This document shows, one piece after another, positions 36,603 to 45,244 of a stretch of DNA of 59,998 nucleotides. A program made the translations under genes and the position numbers. Numbering within the stretch: the stretch's first letter is position 1; every line of letters begins with the position of its first letter. The notes beneath the pieces were generated by a model. That model had not been told where the DNA came from. It saw only the letters and a program-made list of their open reading frames with translations, and made no database searches. This DNA comes from Devosia subaequoris (GTDB taxonomy: Bacteria; Pseudomonadota; Alphaproteobacteria; Rhizobiales; Devosiaceae), in the NCBI RefSeq assembly GCF_014197055.1, contig NZ_JACIEW010000012.1:1-59998 (forward strand). Direction: 5' to 3'.

Positions 36603-36923
36603 TTGTTTGCCCTCCGGATATCAGAAGGCCATGCGAATATTGAGGAGTCGTAAAGATTTCAGCTCATCGGTGTTCGATATAAAGACAAATTCGCGGCACG
36701 AAAGTATTCGCATGCGCGGCGCGGCGGTAATTTCCGGTTCGGGTCGGCTCTGGGCCGCTTCCACACTCGTGAACCGATTGGCCCTGCCTCGCCCTTGCTC
36801 GAGACCCTTCCGCTGGTTATGCCCTTCTTAGGCCTTTGCCGACAGAGTGGTCCTCTGCTTCGCTTTAATAAGGCCGGGCAGAATGGGCGCTGAGGTGTAG
36901 CGCCATCCAAACGGGAGTTTGTC
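36603..36923. other. Intergenic gap without a recognised gene
   Basis: This 321-bp stretch separates the divergent HD-GYP-like and LOG-family genes. I see no convincing coding frame, tRNA or terminator. A GGGAG about 8 nt before the downstream TTG start is the only clear signal. It should contain both promoters. Confidence 0.5.
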
Positions 36924-37790
36924 TTGTCTAAACGTCGCCATCCGACATCCCTGCGCACCTCCAGCGAGGACGTTGCCGTCTCGCGCAAGGCGCCTGACAC
37001 GCCTCAGACGCGCAGCGCTGCCTATCGCCTGGCCTTTGCCGACGACGAATTCATGACCTCCGAAGATACACGCGGGGTGCGGTTCCAGCTCGAATATCTC
37101 AAGCCCGAATTCCGCCTGCGCGAACATGGCATCAATTCGACAGTGGTGCTGTTTGGTGGCGCGCGTATTCCCGAACCAGGCAAGCCGGCCTGGGCAGCCA
37201 AGAACGAAACCCAGCGCCGAAATCTCGAGACCGCGTCGCGCTATTATGACGAGGCGCGCAAGTTTGCTCAGTTTGCCTCGCAGACCGCCGCCTCGATGGA
37301 CTACAAGGAATATGTCGTGACCACCGGAGGCGGGCCGGGCGTGATGGAAGCGGGCAATCGCGGCGCAGCCGATATGGGCGCGCCTTCGATCGGGCTCAAT
37401 ATCGTTCTGCCGCACGAACAGGCGCCCAATCTTTACGTGACGCCGGATCTGAGCTTCAATTTCCACTACTTCGCCACCCGCAAAATCCACTTCCTGATGC
37501 GGGCCAAGGCGGTCGCGGTGTTCCCGGGTGGCTTCGGAACACTGGACGAGTTCTTCGAGAGCCTGACCCTGATCCAGACCGGCCGCATGGACCGTATCCC
37601 CATCCTGCTGTTCGGCAAGGACTTCTGGACCAAGGTCATCAATCTTGAGGCCCTGGCCGAGGCTGGCACCATCTCCCCGGACGATACCGACCTGTTCACC
37701 GTGGTCGATACGGCCAAAGAAGGCTGGGACGTGGTGCGCCAATTCTACAATCTGCCGCAGATGAGCGAGCCGACCTGGCGCGGCGGCTGA
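36924..37790 (+). CDS. LOG-family protein (cytokinin riboside monophosphate hydrolase-like)
   Basis: The 288-residue protein has the LOG nucleotide-binding motifs VTTGGGPGVMEAGNRGA and VFPGGFGTLDEFFE. Bacterial LOG proteins cleave nucleoside monophosphates to base and ribose-5-phosphate. An N-terminal extension of about 75 residues precedes the Rossmann fold. The TTG at 36924 is used because GGGAG lies about 8 nt upstream. Physiological role is unknown. Confidence 0.9.
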   Translation: MSKRRHPTSLRTSSEDVAVSRKAPDTPQTRSAAYRLAFADDEFMTSEDTRGVRFQLEYLKPEFRLREHGINSTVVLFGGARIPEPGKPAWAAKNETQRRNLETASRYYDEARKFAQFASQTAASMDYKEYVVTTGGGPGVMEAGNRGAADMGAPSIGLNIVLPHEQAPNLYVTPDLSFNFHYFATRKIHFLMRAKAVAVFPGGFGTLDEFFESLTLIQTGRMDRIPILLFGKDFWTKVINLEALAEAGTISPDDTDLFTVVDTAKEGWDVVRQFYNLPQMSEPTWRGG

Positions 37791-37807
37791 CAGCGCATAA
37801 AACCGGG

Positions 37808-39424
37808 TCAGACCACGCGCTTGCCGCCGCCCTGATTGGCCAGGCCGCTGATTGTCGCGCGCAGGGCAGCCGGCTTCACCGGCTTGGTGACCACGGCAAT
37901 GCCGCGATCCTCCGCCAGCGCCCGCACCGCAGGGCTGCGGTCGGCCGTCACCAATGCTGCGGGTAGATGTCCGCCGATATTGTGCCGCAGCCACTCGATC
38001 GCATCCAGGCCCGAGGTCTGGTCCAGGTGATAGTCCATCAGCACCAGATCAGGATACCAGCCTTCCAGTAATTGCTCGCGATCGATCTGCTTGAGCGAGA
38101 GCGCCGTGCGCACCTCGCAGCCCCAATGGCTGAGCAATCCTTCCATGGCCTCGAGTATGGCGCGTTCATTGTCCACGCACAGCACTTTCATGCTCAGCGT
38201 GCCAAAGCTGGGTTCCGGCGCCGCGGCTTCTGGTTGACTGGTCGGCCGGGCATTGCGCACCGCAGGAAGATAGATCGAAAATCGTGAGCCGCTGCCCTCG
38301 CGGCTATCCAGCTCCAGTGTTAACCCGAGTGCCGTCACCAGGCGCTGCACGATGGACAGGCCCAGGCCCAGCCCCTGTGCCATGCGCGCGCCGCGTTCGA
38401 GCCGGGAAAACTCGGCAAAGACCAATCTGTGCTGGTCCTTGTTGAAACCAATGCCCGTATCGACGACGTCCAGTCGCCAGCGATTGCCGCGTTTGCGCAG
38501 CCCCACCAGCACTGTGCCCCCCACCGGGGTATATTTGATGGCATTCGATACCAGGTTTTGCACAATGCGCCCCACCAGCGAGCGGTCCGCCATCACGCTG
38601 GCCTTGGTGGCGACGATCCGCAGCGAGATCGAACGCTCCCGGGCCATCGGGGCAAATTCGACCTCGGTTTTCTTGAGCAGGTCCTGCACCTGAATGGGCG
38701 CCGGCGCCGGCTTGAGCGCGCCACTGTCGATGCGTGAGATGTCGAGCAGCGCTGACATGATATCTTCTACCGCCGTCAGCGAAGCTTCGATGGAATTGGC
38801 CAGTTCGGCAAAGCCGGTCGATTTGGCGCGCTCGATCAGCGTGGACGTATAAAGCCGTGCCGCATTGAGCGGCTGCAACAGGTCATGGCTGGCCGCCGCC
38901 AGAAACCGCGTCTTGTCGTGATTGGAAGCGTCGGCCTTGGCGCGCGCCGCTTCGAGCTCGGTATTGACCTGCTTGAGCGCGGCGGTGCGCTCCTCCACCC
39001 GCCGCTCCAGGGTCTGGTTGACCTGTGCCAGCTGCTGTTCGGCACGCACCCGCGCGGTCACGTCTGAAAAGCTGACGACCAGCCCGCCATTGGGCAGCCG
39101 GCTCGAATGAAATTCTAGGGCCTGGCCGGAATTGCCCCGGCGCTGGGTCACGCTGGTTGGTGCTGCGGTCAGTTCCTTGATCCGCTCGATAGCCAGTTGC
39201 GCGGCGTCCCCTGGACCAAGATCACCGCGCTCGGCCATGAACAGGGCTATGTCGAACAGCGCCGAGCCGGGGCGGGTCAACTCCTGGGGTAAGTGCAGCA
39301 GACTGTTATAGCGCAGGTTGGACGTCACCAGACGCAAGCCGGCATCGAACACGGCGACGCCCTGCGGAATATGGTCGATGGCCAGCGCAATGGCGCTTGT
39401 CGGATCGTGGTCGAGCAGACTCAT
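37808..39424 (-). CDS. PAS-domain hybrid histidine kinase
   Basis: The 538-residue cytoplasmic protein has a PAS-like domain (about 10–125), a coiled coil (about 128–170), a HisKA domain with H180 in AASHDLLQPL, an HATPase with NLVSNAIKYTPVGG and GLGLGLSIVQRL, and a C-terminal receiver with LVLMDYHLDQTSG and a TKPVKP Lys. The layout resembles NahK-type kinases that work with FixJ/LuxR regulators. A FixJ-like regulator lies 0.9 kb away, beyond mscL. Confidence 0.93.
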   Translation of the reverse strand: MSLLDHDPTSAIALAIDHIPQGVAVFDAGLRLVTSNLRYNSLLHLPQELTRPGSALFDIALFMAERGDLGPGDAAQLAIERIKELTAAPTSVTQRRGNSGQALEFHSSRLPNGGLVVSFSDVTARVRAEQQLAQVNQTLERRVEERTAALKQVNTELEAARAKADASNHDKTRFLAAASHDLLQPLNAARLYTSTLIERAKSTGFAELANSIEASLTAVEDIMSALLDISRIDSGALKPAPAPIQVQDLLKKTEVEFAPMARERSISLRIVATKASVMADRSLVGRIVQNLVSNAIKYTPVGGTVLVGLRKRGNRWRLDVVDTGIGFNKDQHRLVFAEFSRLERGARMAQGLGLGLSIVQRLVTALGLTLELDSREGSGSRFSIYLPAVRNARPTSQPEAAAPEPSFGTLSMKVLCVDNERAILEAMEGLLSHWGCEVRTALSLKQIDREQLLEGWYPDLVLMDYHLDQTSGLDAIEWLRHNIGGHLPAALVTADRSPAVRALAEDRGIAVVTKPVKPAALRATISGLANQGGGKRVV

Positions 39425-39599
39425 CTTGATCGCACAATGGCAGGTTGAGGTGTCTCGACCTTATCAGCCCCGGCCCGGCCCGGCGCAAGACCGCCCTTGG
39501 AACCATTGCTTTTTCTGCCAAAAGCCTTTCAATCCACGTGTGTTAGCAATCTCAGTCTTCGCTGCTGCGGGGTAGCAGCAATATTTCAAGGGGGATCAA

Positions 39600-40043
39600 A
39601 TGAGCATATTCAAGGAATTTCGGGACTTTGCCGTCAAAGGCAACATGATTGATCTGGCCATCGGTGTGATCATCGGTGCTGCGTTCGGGGCCATTGTATC
39701 GTCTCTTGTTGACGACATCTTCATGCCGCTCATTGGCCTGTTGCTGGGCGGTATTGATTTTTCGAATCTGTTCGTCGTGCTGTCCAACCCCGATGATGTG
39801 GCCGTGCCCTCATTGGCCGTCGCGCAGGAGGCGGGCGTGGCCACGCTCAATATCGGGCTGTTCATCAATGCCGTGGTCAAGTTCACCATTATTGCCATGG
39901 TCCTGTTCATAGTGATCAAGGGCATCAATTCGATGAAGCGCGAGGTCGCCAAAGAACCGGTCGAAGCGACGCCCGCGCCCTCCAGGGAAGAAGTGCTGCT
40001 CACCGAAATTCGTGACGCCATTCAGGCTGGCGGCAAGGCCTGA
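39600..40043 (+). CDS. mscL: Large-conductance mechanosensitive channel
   Basis: MscL releases solutes during osmotic downshock. The 147-residue protein begins SIFKEFRDFAVKGNMIDLA, has the first helix with VIIGAAFGAIVSSLVDDIFMP, a periplasmic loop, a second helix and a charged C-terminal helix. Length is slightly above the typical 136 residues. A clean terminator follows. Confidence 0.97.
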   Translation: MSIFKEFRDFAVKGNMIDLAIGVIIGAAFGAIVSSLVDDIFMPLIGLLLGGIDFSNLFVVLSNPDDVAVPSLAVAQEAGVATLNIGLFINAVVKFTIIAMVLFIVIKGINSMKREVAKEPVEATPAPSREEVLLTEIRDAIQAGGKA

Positions 40044-40061
40044 CCCGGAAGTGCTATTCTG

Positions 40062-40088
40062 AAAGGCCGGCAACAATGCCGGCCTTTT
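40062..40088 (+). terminator. Rho-independent terminator after mscL
   Basis: AAAGGCCGGCA and TGCCGGCCTTT pair perfectly around ACAA and are followed by T residues, 18 bp after the mscL stop. Confidence 0.88.
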
Positions 40089-40330
40089 GTCAGCAACAAA
40101 CGTAGGAATAAAGTCGTTGACAACCAGCAAACTGAATATATACCTATAGCATAGGTAGTCCATCCTACGGATTCATCGTATCGGACGGCGCCACCACTTA
40201 GAGCAAACTACACTTGCGGGACACCTGGGCAGAGGTGCAGCGGGGCGGAAGCGAATGTGCCTTCGCCATGCGGAATGTTGTGCGCCCCGGCGACCGTTTC
40301 TGAAGCGAACTTGCCGGAAGGGGCTATGGC

Positions 40331-40966
40331 ATGAACACGCATTCCTACTATCACGCATTTCTCAACCGGGACCGTCTGGTCCATATCGTCGATCCGGATC
40401 CGGGCACCTGCGAAGCGCTCAGCGTGCTGTTTCGTCTGGAAGGGTTTCAGACCATCTTTTCGCTTGCATCCGCGCACTTTCGCGCAGCGCTGGAGCGCCG
40501 ACGGCCAGATGTGGCGGTGATCAATCTCAACCAGGGCGAGGAAGATGGACTGGGCCTGCTGCGTCGGGTCAAGGAGCTGCGCACCGGCGCTCCGGTTGTC
40601 ATGCTAGCCAACGAACCGCAATTGGAAGCTGCGGTAACCGCCATGAAGCTGGGTGCGACCGATGTGCTCAGCAAACCCATCGACAACGAATTGCTGCTCA
40701 CTGTCATTCGCGACGCCTTGCGTAAGGATATACATCTGGGCGCCATGCAGGCCGGTGGCCGCCCCGTCGAGGTGCGCGGTTTCTCCCAGCTCACTCCGCG
40801 TGAGCGCGAAGTGCTGCAATTGATCACCAATGGCCAGTCCAACAAGGAAGCCGGCCGCGAGCTCGGCATTTCCCCCCGCACCATCGAAGTCCACCGCGCC
40901 CGCGTCATGGAAAAGCTCGGCGCCCGCAACACCGCCGACCTCATGCGCATCGTACTGACTTCGTAG
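40331..40966 (+). CDS. FixJ/LuxR-type response regulator with degenerate receiver
   Basis: The 211-residue protein has a receiver domain (about 15–130) and a LuxR-type DNA-binding domain with LTPREREVLQLITNGQSNKE and RTIEVHRARVMEKL. The position of the phospho-acceptor Asp is Asn65 (VAVINLNQGEEDGL). The switch Thr position is Ala93 (VVMLANEP), while the acidic pair (HIVDPDP) and Lys115 (SKPID) remain. It may act without phosphorylation. Its stop codon lies inside the first unit of a tandem repeat. Confidence 0.92.
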   Translation: MNTHSYYHAFLNRDRLVHIVDPDPGTCEALSVLFRLEGFQTIFSLASAHFRAALERRRPDVAVINLNQGEEDGLGLLRRVKELRTGAPVVMLANEPQLEAAVTAMKLGATDVLSKPIDNELLLTVIRDALRKDIHLGAMQAGGRPVEVRGFSQLTPREREVLQLITNGQSNKEAGRELGISPRTIEVHRARVMEKLGARNTADLMRIVLTS

Positions 40967-41042
40967 CCGGTCCGCAGGATCGATCGCTCCAGTGGAGCGA
41001 TCGAAGGCAAGAAGGCCATGAGAGCTACGCTCGAATGGCGAG
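40963..41042. repeat. Two-hairpin intergenic repeat, cluster A unit 1
   Basis: An 80-bp unit beginning GTAGCCGGTCCGCAGG. TCGATCGCTCC (40980–40990) and GGAGCGATCGA (40994–41004) form an 11-bp stem with loop AGT. A second hairpin follows with outer arms GCCAT/ATGGC and inner GAGC-TAC-GCTC. The unit begins at the stop codon of the preceding regulator gene. Confidence 0.85.
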
Positions 41043-41122
41043 GTAGCCGGTCCGCAGGTTCGATCGCTCCAGTGGAGCGATCGAAGGCAAGAAGGCCATG
41101 AGCGCTACGCTCGAATGGCGGT
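41043..41122. repeat. Two-hairpin intergenic repeat, cluster A unit 2
   Basis: A near-identical copy of the unit at 40963, shifted by exactly 80 bp, with two visible substitutions (one before the first hairpin, one in the inner stem of the second). The 11-bp stem with AGT loop at 41060–41084 is unchanged. Confidence 0.85.
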
Positions 41123-41160
41123 AGCGGGCCAGCAGGGCTGGTCACGCCAGCGGCGTGACC
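41121..41160. repeat. Degenerate third unit of cluster A
   Basis: A lead-in GTAGCGGGCCAGCAGGG resembles the start of the two units before it. It is followed by GGTCACGCC (41140–41148) and GGCGTGACC (41152–41160) with loop AGC. The stem sequence is different but the architecture (perfect stem, 3-nt AGY loop) is the same. Confidence 0.6.
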
Positions 41161-41317
41161 CGAGGAGGGGCTGCGAAAATGGTAATGGCGGCTATGGGGT
41201 GGTTAGCTGACTATCGGCTTCTGGCGGAGGGCTTGCTATAGCAGACCAACGGCCGAACGGGTTTTAGGATTCCTCCGAGAGGTCAAGTTTCCGCTGCGGT
41301 TCCACTTTGAGGTGCAG

Positions 41318-41914
41318 GTGCGCTTTTCTTCCTTCTATCCGCTGATGATCGCTATCTGCCTTTCATCAGAAGCTCGGGCGAGCGAACTGGATGTAGAAAC
41401 GTGGCGGCAACTCTGGACGCGCTGCCGTATCGCCATTGAGCAAGGCGAGAAATTGAACACCCAAGGGTTAATCGACCTCGGGCCTTCCATTATGCGTGTT
41501 GCACCTATCACCGTTGAGGGATTGGACACACCGTTGATGCCTGGGTATGAGGTGCGCGAGCAAAGCTGGCAGCCACCCGGTTCTTCGTTCGTCCTGGTGG
41601 AAGGGGCATACCCCGATAAGCGACGTTCGTGCGAGGTCCGATTAGCTCCCAACGTTCCATCCGTGACATCAGTCGAAGAGGCCGCCTTTGTGTCCGCGTT
41701 CATACAGGAACGGCGGTTGCTGGTAGCTTCCGGATCCCACGAGGAAAGAAACCCCGATCCCATCTACTCAACCAACCTTGGCGTTGGGCCACTTGCCCGC
41801 AGCGACAGTGGTTGTCGTATTATCTCTGGCCTGCATGTTGAGACTAGGCCAGGCAGGGAGCCGTTCTTCAACTCTTTCGCCGCCGAGCAGTCAAGCTGCC
41901 TGACGCAGTCCTAA
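41318..41914 (+). CDS. Hypothetical secreted protein
   Basis: The 198-residue protein has a short signal-peptide-like start (FYPLMIAICLSSEARA) and four Cys residues in the mature part (near residues 34, 104, 166 and 193). No family is recognised. GTG 41318 is preferred over GTG 41312 because GAGG is properly spaced from it. Its base composition is lower in GC and its codon use less typical than neighbours, and it sits between the tandem repeats and hemA, so it may be acquired DNA. Confidence 0.6.
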   Translation: MRFSSFYPLMIAICLSSEARASELDVETWRQLWTRCRIAIEQGEKLNTQGLIDLGPSIMRVAPITVEGLDTPLMPGYEVREQSWQPPGSSFVLVEGAYPDKRRSCEVRLAPNVPSVTSVEEAAFVSAFIQERRLLVASGSHEERNPDPIYSTNLGVGPLARSDSGCRIISGLHVETRPGREPFFNSFAAEQSSCLTQS

Positions 41915-42096
41915 GCTCGACCGTCAGCTAAAGTGGTATGGCAGTAGACGCGCGAATGACTTGTTAGGGGTCGGCAATTGACCATCCGCCCTACGTCCAT
42001 TTCTGAACCCGGAGACCGATGCGTTGATCCGCGCATCGGCATGCCCTGTGCAGTACGGAACGATTTTCGATCATTGCTGACGGCAATGCCGTCTGC

Positions 42097-43377
42097 TCAA
42101 CCGCCCAGGCTGGGCAGGGTCAGATCGCCGCTGGTCAGCTTGCTGGCGGTAATGGCCGCATCGGCCCGCTCCCGCGGGAGCTCGAGGCTCGTCCATACGC
42201 TCACCAGCGCGTGGCGCAATTCGAAGATCATCTCGTCGCTATGCAGCGGCGTCGGGGTGATGCGCAGCCGTTCGGTACCTTTGGGAACCGTGGGATAGTT
42301 GATCGGCTGGATATAGATATTGTGCTTGTCGAGCAGCATGTCGCTGGCCGCCTTGACCGCCCGCGCATCGCCCACGATCAGCGGCACGATATGGGTGTCG
42401 GAATTCATCACCGGCAGGCCGGCATCGGCCAGGATCGCCTTGGTCAGCCGCGCCTGACGCTGATGCATCAGGCGTTCTTCGCCATTGCCCTTCAAATGCT
42501 CGATTGAGGCGCGGGCGGCCGCGCAGAGCGCCGGGGGCAGGGCGGTAGTGAAAATGAATTCGGGCGCATAGGAGCGCACCGCATCGATGATCGAGCGATT
42601 GGCGGCGATATAGCCACCCATCACGCCAAACCCCTTGGCCAGCGTGCCTTCGATGACGTCGATCCGGTCCATCAGGCCTTCATGCTCGGCGATGCCACCG
42701 CCGCGCGGGCCATACATGCCCACCGCGTGCACTTCGTCGATATAGGTCAGCGCCCCGAATTCTTCGGCCAGATCGCAGATCTCCTTGATCGGCGCGACAT
42801 CGCCATCCATCGAATAGACGCTCTCGAACGCGATCAGCTTGGGCCGTTTGCGATCAACCTGGCTGAGCAATTCGCGCAAGTGCGCGACATCATTGTGCCG
42901 GAAGATTTTCTTCTCCATGCCCGATTGGCGCACGCCCTGGATCATCGAGGCGTGGTTGAGCTGATCCGAAAAGATGATGCAGTCGGGCAGCAGCCGGGCA
43001 ATGGTCGAGATCGCCGCTTCGTTGGACACAAAGCCCGAGGTGAAGACCAGCGCGGCTTCCTTGCGGTGCAGATCTGCGAGCGAACGCTCAAGCTCGACCA
43101 GCGGCCGGTTGGTCCCGGAAATATTGCGCGTGCCACCTGCGCCCACGCCCATGGAGGCGGCGGTCTGCTGCATGGCGGTCACCACCTTCTCGTGCTGGCC
43201 CATGCCCAGATAGTCGTTGGAGCACCAGATGGTGATCTCGCGGGCATTGTCCGCATCGTCGCGATACATCGCCTTGGGAAACTTGCCGGCGATGCGCTCA
43301 AGGTCGGCGAAGACGCGATAGCGCTTCTCTGCGCGCAGCGTATCGACTGCATCCTCGAAAATACCGCGATAGTCCAT
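42097..43377 (-). CDS. hemA: 5-aminolevulinate synthase
   Basis: ALAS condenses glycine and succinyl-CoA to 5-aminolevulinate, the alphaproteobacterial entry to haem synthesis. The 426-residue PLP enzyme has [41 protein letters not shown] and the PLP Lys in [16 protein letters not shown] 43377 is chosen because AAAGGA lies about 9 nt upstream; ATG 43386 has the same ribosome site too close. It stands alone on the minus strand. Confidence 0.97.
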   Translation of the reverse strand: MDYRGIFEDAVDTLRAEKRYRVFADLERIAGKFPKAMYRDDADNAREITIWCSNDYLGMGQHEKVVTAMQQTAASMGVGAGGTRNISGTNRPLVELERSLADLHRKEAALVFTSGFVSNEAAISTIARLLPDCIIFSDQLNHASMIQGVRQSGMEKKIFRHNDVAHLRELLSQVDRKRPKLIAFESVYSMDGDVAPIKEICDLAEEFGALTYIDEVHAVGMYGPRGGGIAEHEGLMDRIDVIEGTLAKGFGVMGGYIAANRSIIDAVRSYAPEFIFTTALPPALCAAARASIEHLKGNGEERLMHQRQARLTKAILADAGLPVMNSDTHIVPLIVGDARAVKAASDMLLDKHNIYIQPINYPTVPKGTERLRITPTPLHSDEMIFELRHALVSVWTSLELPRERADAAITASKLTSGDLTLPSLGG

Positions 43378-43814
43378 GGGAGCCATTCCTTTGCGAGCAC
43401 TGGAACGGCGGGGCGGCCGGACCTGGCTCTTTCGTGCTCTACCTAATCCCCGAGACGCCGCATTGGTATAGGTCAATTCGACGCGCACATGTCGCTAAAC
43501 CCTTGTCGTCCGAGGGGGCGACCTCACTACATGAGAGTTATTCTAAGTTTCTTATTTTCGCCTGCCAATGGGCAAAAGGCCAACGGAATATTGGACCAAA
43601 GTCTAGGAAAAAAGGCGGCGTGGATAGGGCTCTCAAGTTCACGGCCCAAAGATCGGGGCTGCGGTATCCCTGCAACAAGCCTGTTTGAGCGTCAGGGTGC
43701 CTCTCTCTCCTCCAAGCCATCATCCTTCAACTTGGCAGCACAATTAACCGGGACAGACGGTAATTGTTGATCCAGAGCCAGCCATACGCTTAGATAAATA
43801 TCCCAGGAGGGGTT
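43378..43814. other. Divergent intergenic region upstream of hemA
   Basis: This 437-bp AT-richer stretch lies between divergently transcribed hemA and the acyltransferase-like gene. Short frames here have no ribosome sites or recognisable motifs, so I call no gene. It should hold both promoters; I saw no clear FNR or Irr box. AGGAGG occurs at 43805–43810. Confidence 0.5.
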
Positions 43815-45155
43815 TTGGGGGGTATCGAAGTGAAGAGTTTTTCGTCTTCAAGTTTTGCGGGCGAGCAGGTCGACGCGCTGGCACTGGCGCGGGCCGCGGT
43901 GGAAAAGAACCCGCAGGCACTGTTCACCGATTTCCAGTGGTTTCTATATAAGGGCAAGGACACCGTCTTTTTCACGGCCTTCTCCACCAGAAGCTATGAC
44001 AAGGACGCCCTGGGCAACATGGTTGCCGAGATGATCGCCCTGGCGCCGCAACTCACCCACGGCTTTGTTGGCGCCAAGCCGGGTCAGCCTTTTCCCAAGC
44101 ACCTGCTCGACGCCATCACATCGGTCGAAATGGTCGACGAGCTCGACGGCTATCCCGACAAATGGCTCTCGAAATCGTCCGATATCTTTGAACGTGAGGA
44201 TCTGCCGCTGTTCCGCGTCATGGCCGCGGTGCGCCGCGATGGCCCCGACAGTGAAGGGCGCGCCGCCGTTCTCCAGGTTCGCTCCAGCCACGCCTTGCTG
44301 GAAGGCTCGGATTCGGCCCTCTTGACCCGCTCTGCGTCAGCCAGCCATGGCGTGCAATCTGACAAATCGAACAAACTGGCCTGGGGTGATCGGCTGAGAA
44401 GCGCGCTGCGCGGTGGCATGACCACGCTGATTTACCTGCTGCTGGCCAATATCCTGGCGCCAAAGGAAAAGCCCTGGGGCTTCCGCACTCTGGCCATCGA
44501 ACGCCACCGTCTGCGCAAACTGGCCAACAAGCTTGGCGTTCGCCAGCGCTCACTGATGTTTGCGCTGGTCACCCACGCCCTCAATGGCGAGGGCGCAGAA
44601 AAGCATATGAGCAAGAAGGTCATCGGCGCCAACTACACCATGCTCGACACCAAGCGGAACAGCACCGACGATGACTTCTTCCGTGTCCGAGCGCTGGAAG
44701 CCAAGTTCAAGGTGATGGACGACTTTGTCGACTATGTCCGGGCCGTCGATGACACGGTCGCCGGTATCGAGCAGAAGGACATTACGTCCTTCCAGGTTGT
44801 CATCATGTCCATGTTCAAGGCCATGCGGGCGGTCAACCGGGTGCTTCCCTTCCTGCCCAACAAGCGCTTTTGGCGCTTCAATGGCGGCAATGACATCGTG
44901 CTGACCCTGGTGCCGCCGCACCGCACCTATGGACCGCTCACCCATGGCATGGTGGAGCCGCTCTACTGTGGCGCCTGGCACAGTGAGGTCAACATCTGCA
45001 CCTTCTGCCCCGGTCGCCAATATGTGACGTTAAACTTTTCCATGGAACAGCGCCACGTCGCTCATGTCGACAAGATCATGAGCCTGCTTGCCGAGGTGGA
45101 GCAGCGCGACGTCGGTCCTCACACCATGGCGCCGGCGGTCGAGAAATTGCACTGA
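43815..45155 (+). CDS. WS/DGAT- or condensation-superfamily acyltransferase-like protein
   Basis: The 446-residue protein has the two-lobed layout of wax-ester synthase/diacylglycerol acyltransferases. An N-terminal lobe ends in RSSHALLEGSDS, where the catalytic HHxxxDG motif would be. This is followed by LANKLGVRQRSLMFALVTHAL and a C-terminal half with NDIVLTLVPP and VTLNFSMEQRHV. His and Gly remain but the motif is degenerate (SHALLEG). The start is TTG 43815 with AGGAGG 4 nt upstream, or GTG 43830. Substrate is unknown. Confidence 0.7.
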   Translation: MGGIEVKSFSSSSFAGEQVDALALARAAVEKNPQALFTDFQWFLYKGKDTVFFTAFSTRSYDKDALGNMVAEMIALAPQLTHGFVGAKPGQPFPKHLLDAITSVEMVDELDGYPDKWLSKSSDIFEREDLPLFRVMAAVRRDGPDSEGRAAVLQVRSSHALLEGSDSALLTRSASASHGVQSDKSNKLAWGDRLRSALRGGMTTLIYLLLANILAPKEKPWGFRTLAIERHRLRKLANKLGVRQRSLMFALVTHALNGEGAEKHMSKKVIGANYTMLDTKRNSTDDDFFRVRALEAKFKVMDDFVDYVRAVDDTVAGIEQKDITSFQVVIMSMFKAMRAVNRVLPFLPNKRFWRFNGGNDIVLTLVPPHRTYGPLTHGMVEPLYCGAWHSEVNICTFCPGRQYVTLNFSMEQRHVAHVDKIMSLLAEVEQRDVGPHTMAPAVEKLH

Positions 45156-45181
45156 ATCTTCCCCGATAACCGCGACAAGCC

Positions 45182-45223
45182 TCCGCAACCCTCTTGATGT
45201 ACGTACATCAAGAGGGTTGCGGA
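45182..45223. repeat. 42-bp perfect palindrome
   Basis: The 21-bp half at 45182–45202 (ending TTGATGTAC) is followed without spacer by its exact reverse complement at 45203–45223. A second inverted repeat, ACCGGG-TG-CCCGGT, abuts it at 45223–45236. There is no T-run. It lies between the acyltransferase-like gene and the dehydrogenase gene and could form a cruciform or a long mRNA hairpin. Confidence 0.85.
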
Positions 45224-45244
45224 CCGGGTGCCCGGTAGGATTAT

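Larger units (their letters stand above)
40967..41317. other. Intergenic region with tandem repeats
   Basis: This 351-bp stretch carries the tandem repeat cluster in its first 195 bp. The remaining 155 bp show no gene. A GAGG directly upstream of the next GTG start is the only translation signal. Confidence 0.6.

Noticed and set aside
40963..41122. CRISPR array
   Set aside because: Units are contiguous with no unique spacers, each has internal hairpins, and no cas genes are nearby.
43434..43770. Two short plus-strand frames between hemA and the acyltransferase-like gene
   Set aside because: Composition is not protein-like, no ribosome site precedes them, and they overlap each other and the divergent promoter region.
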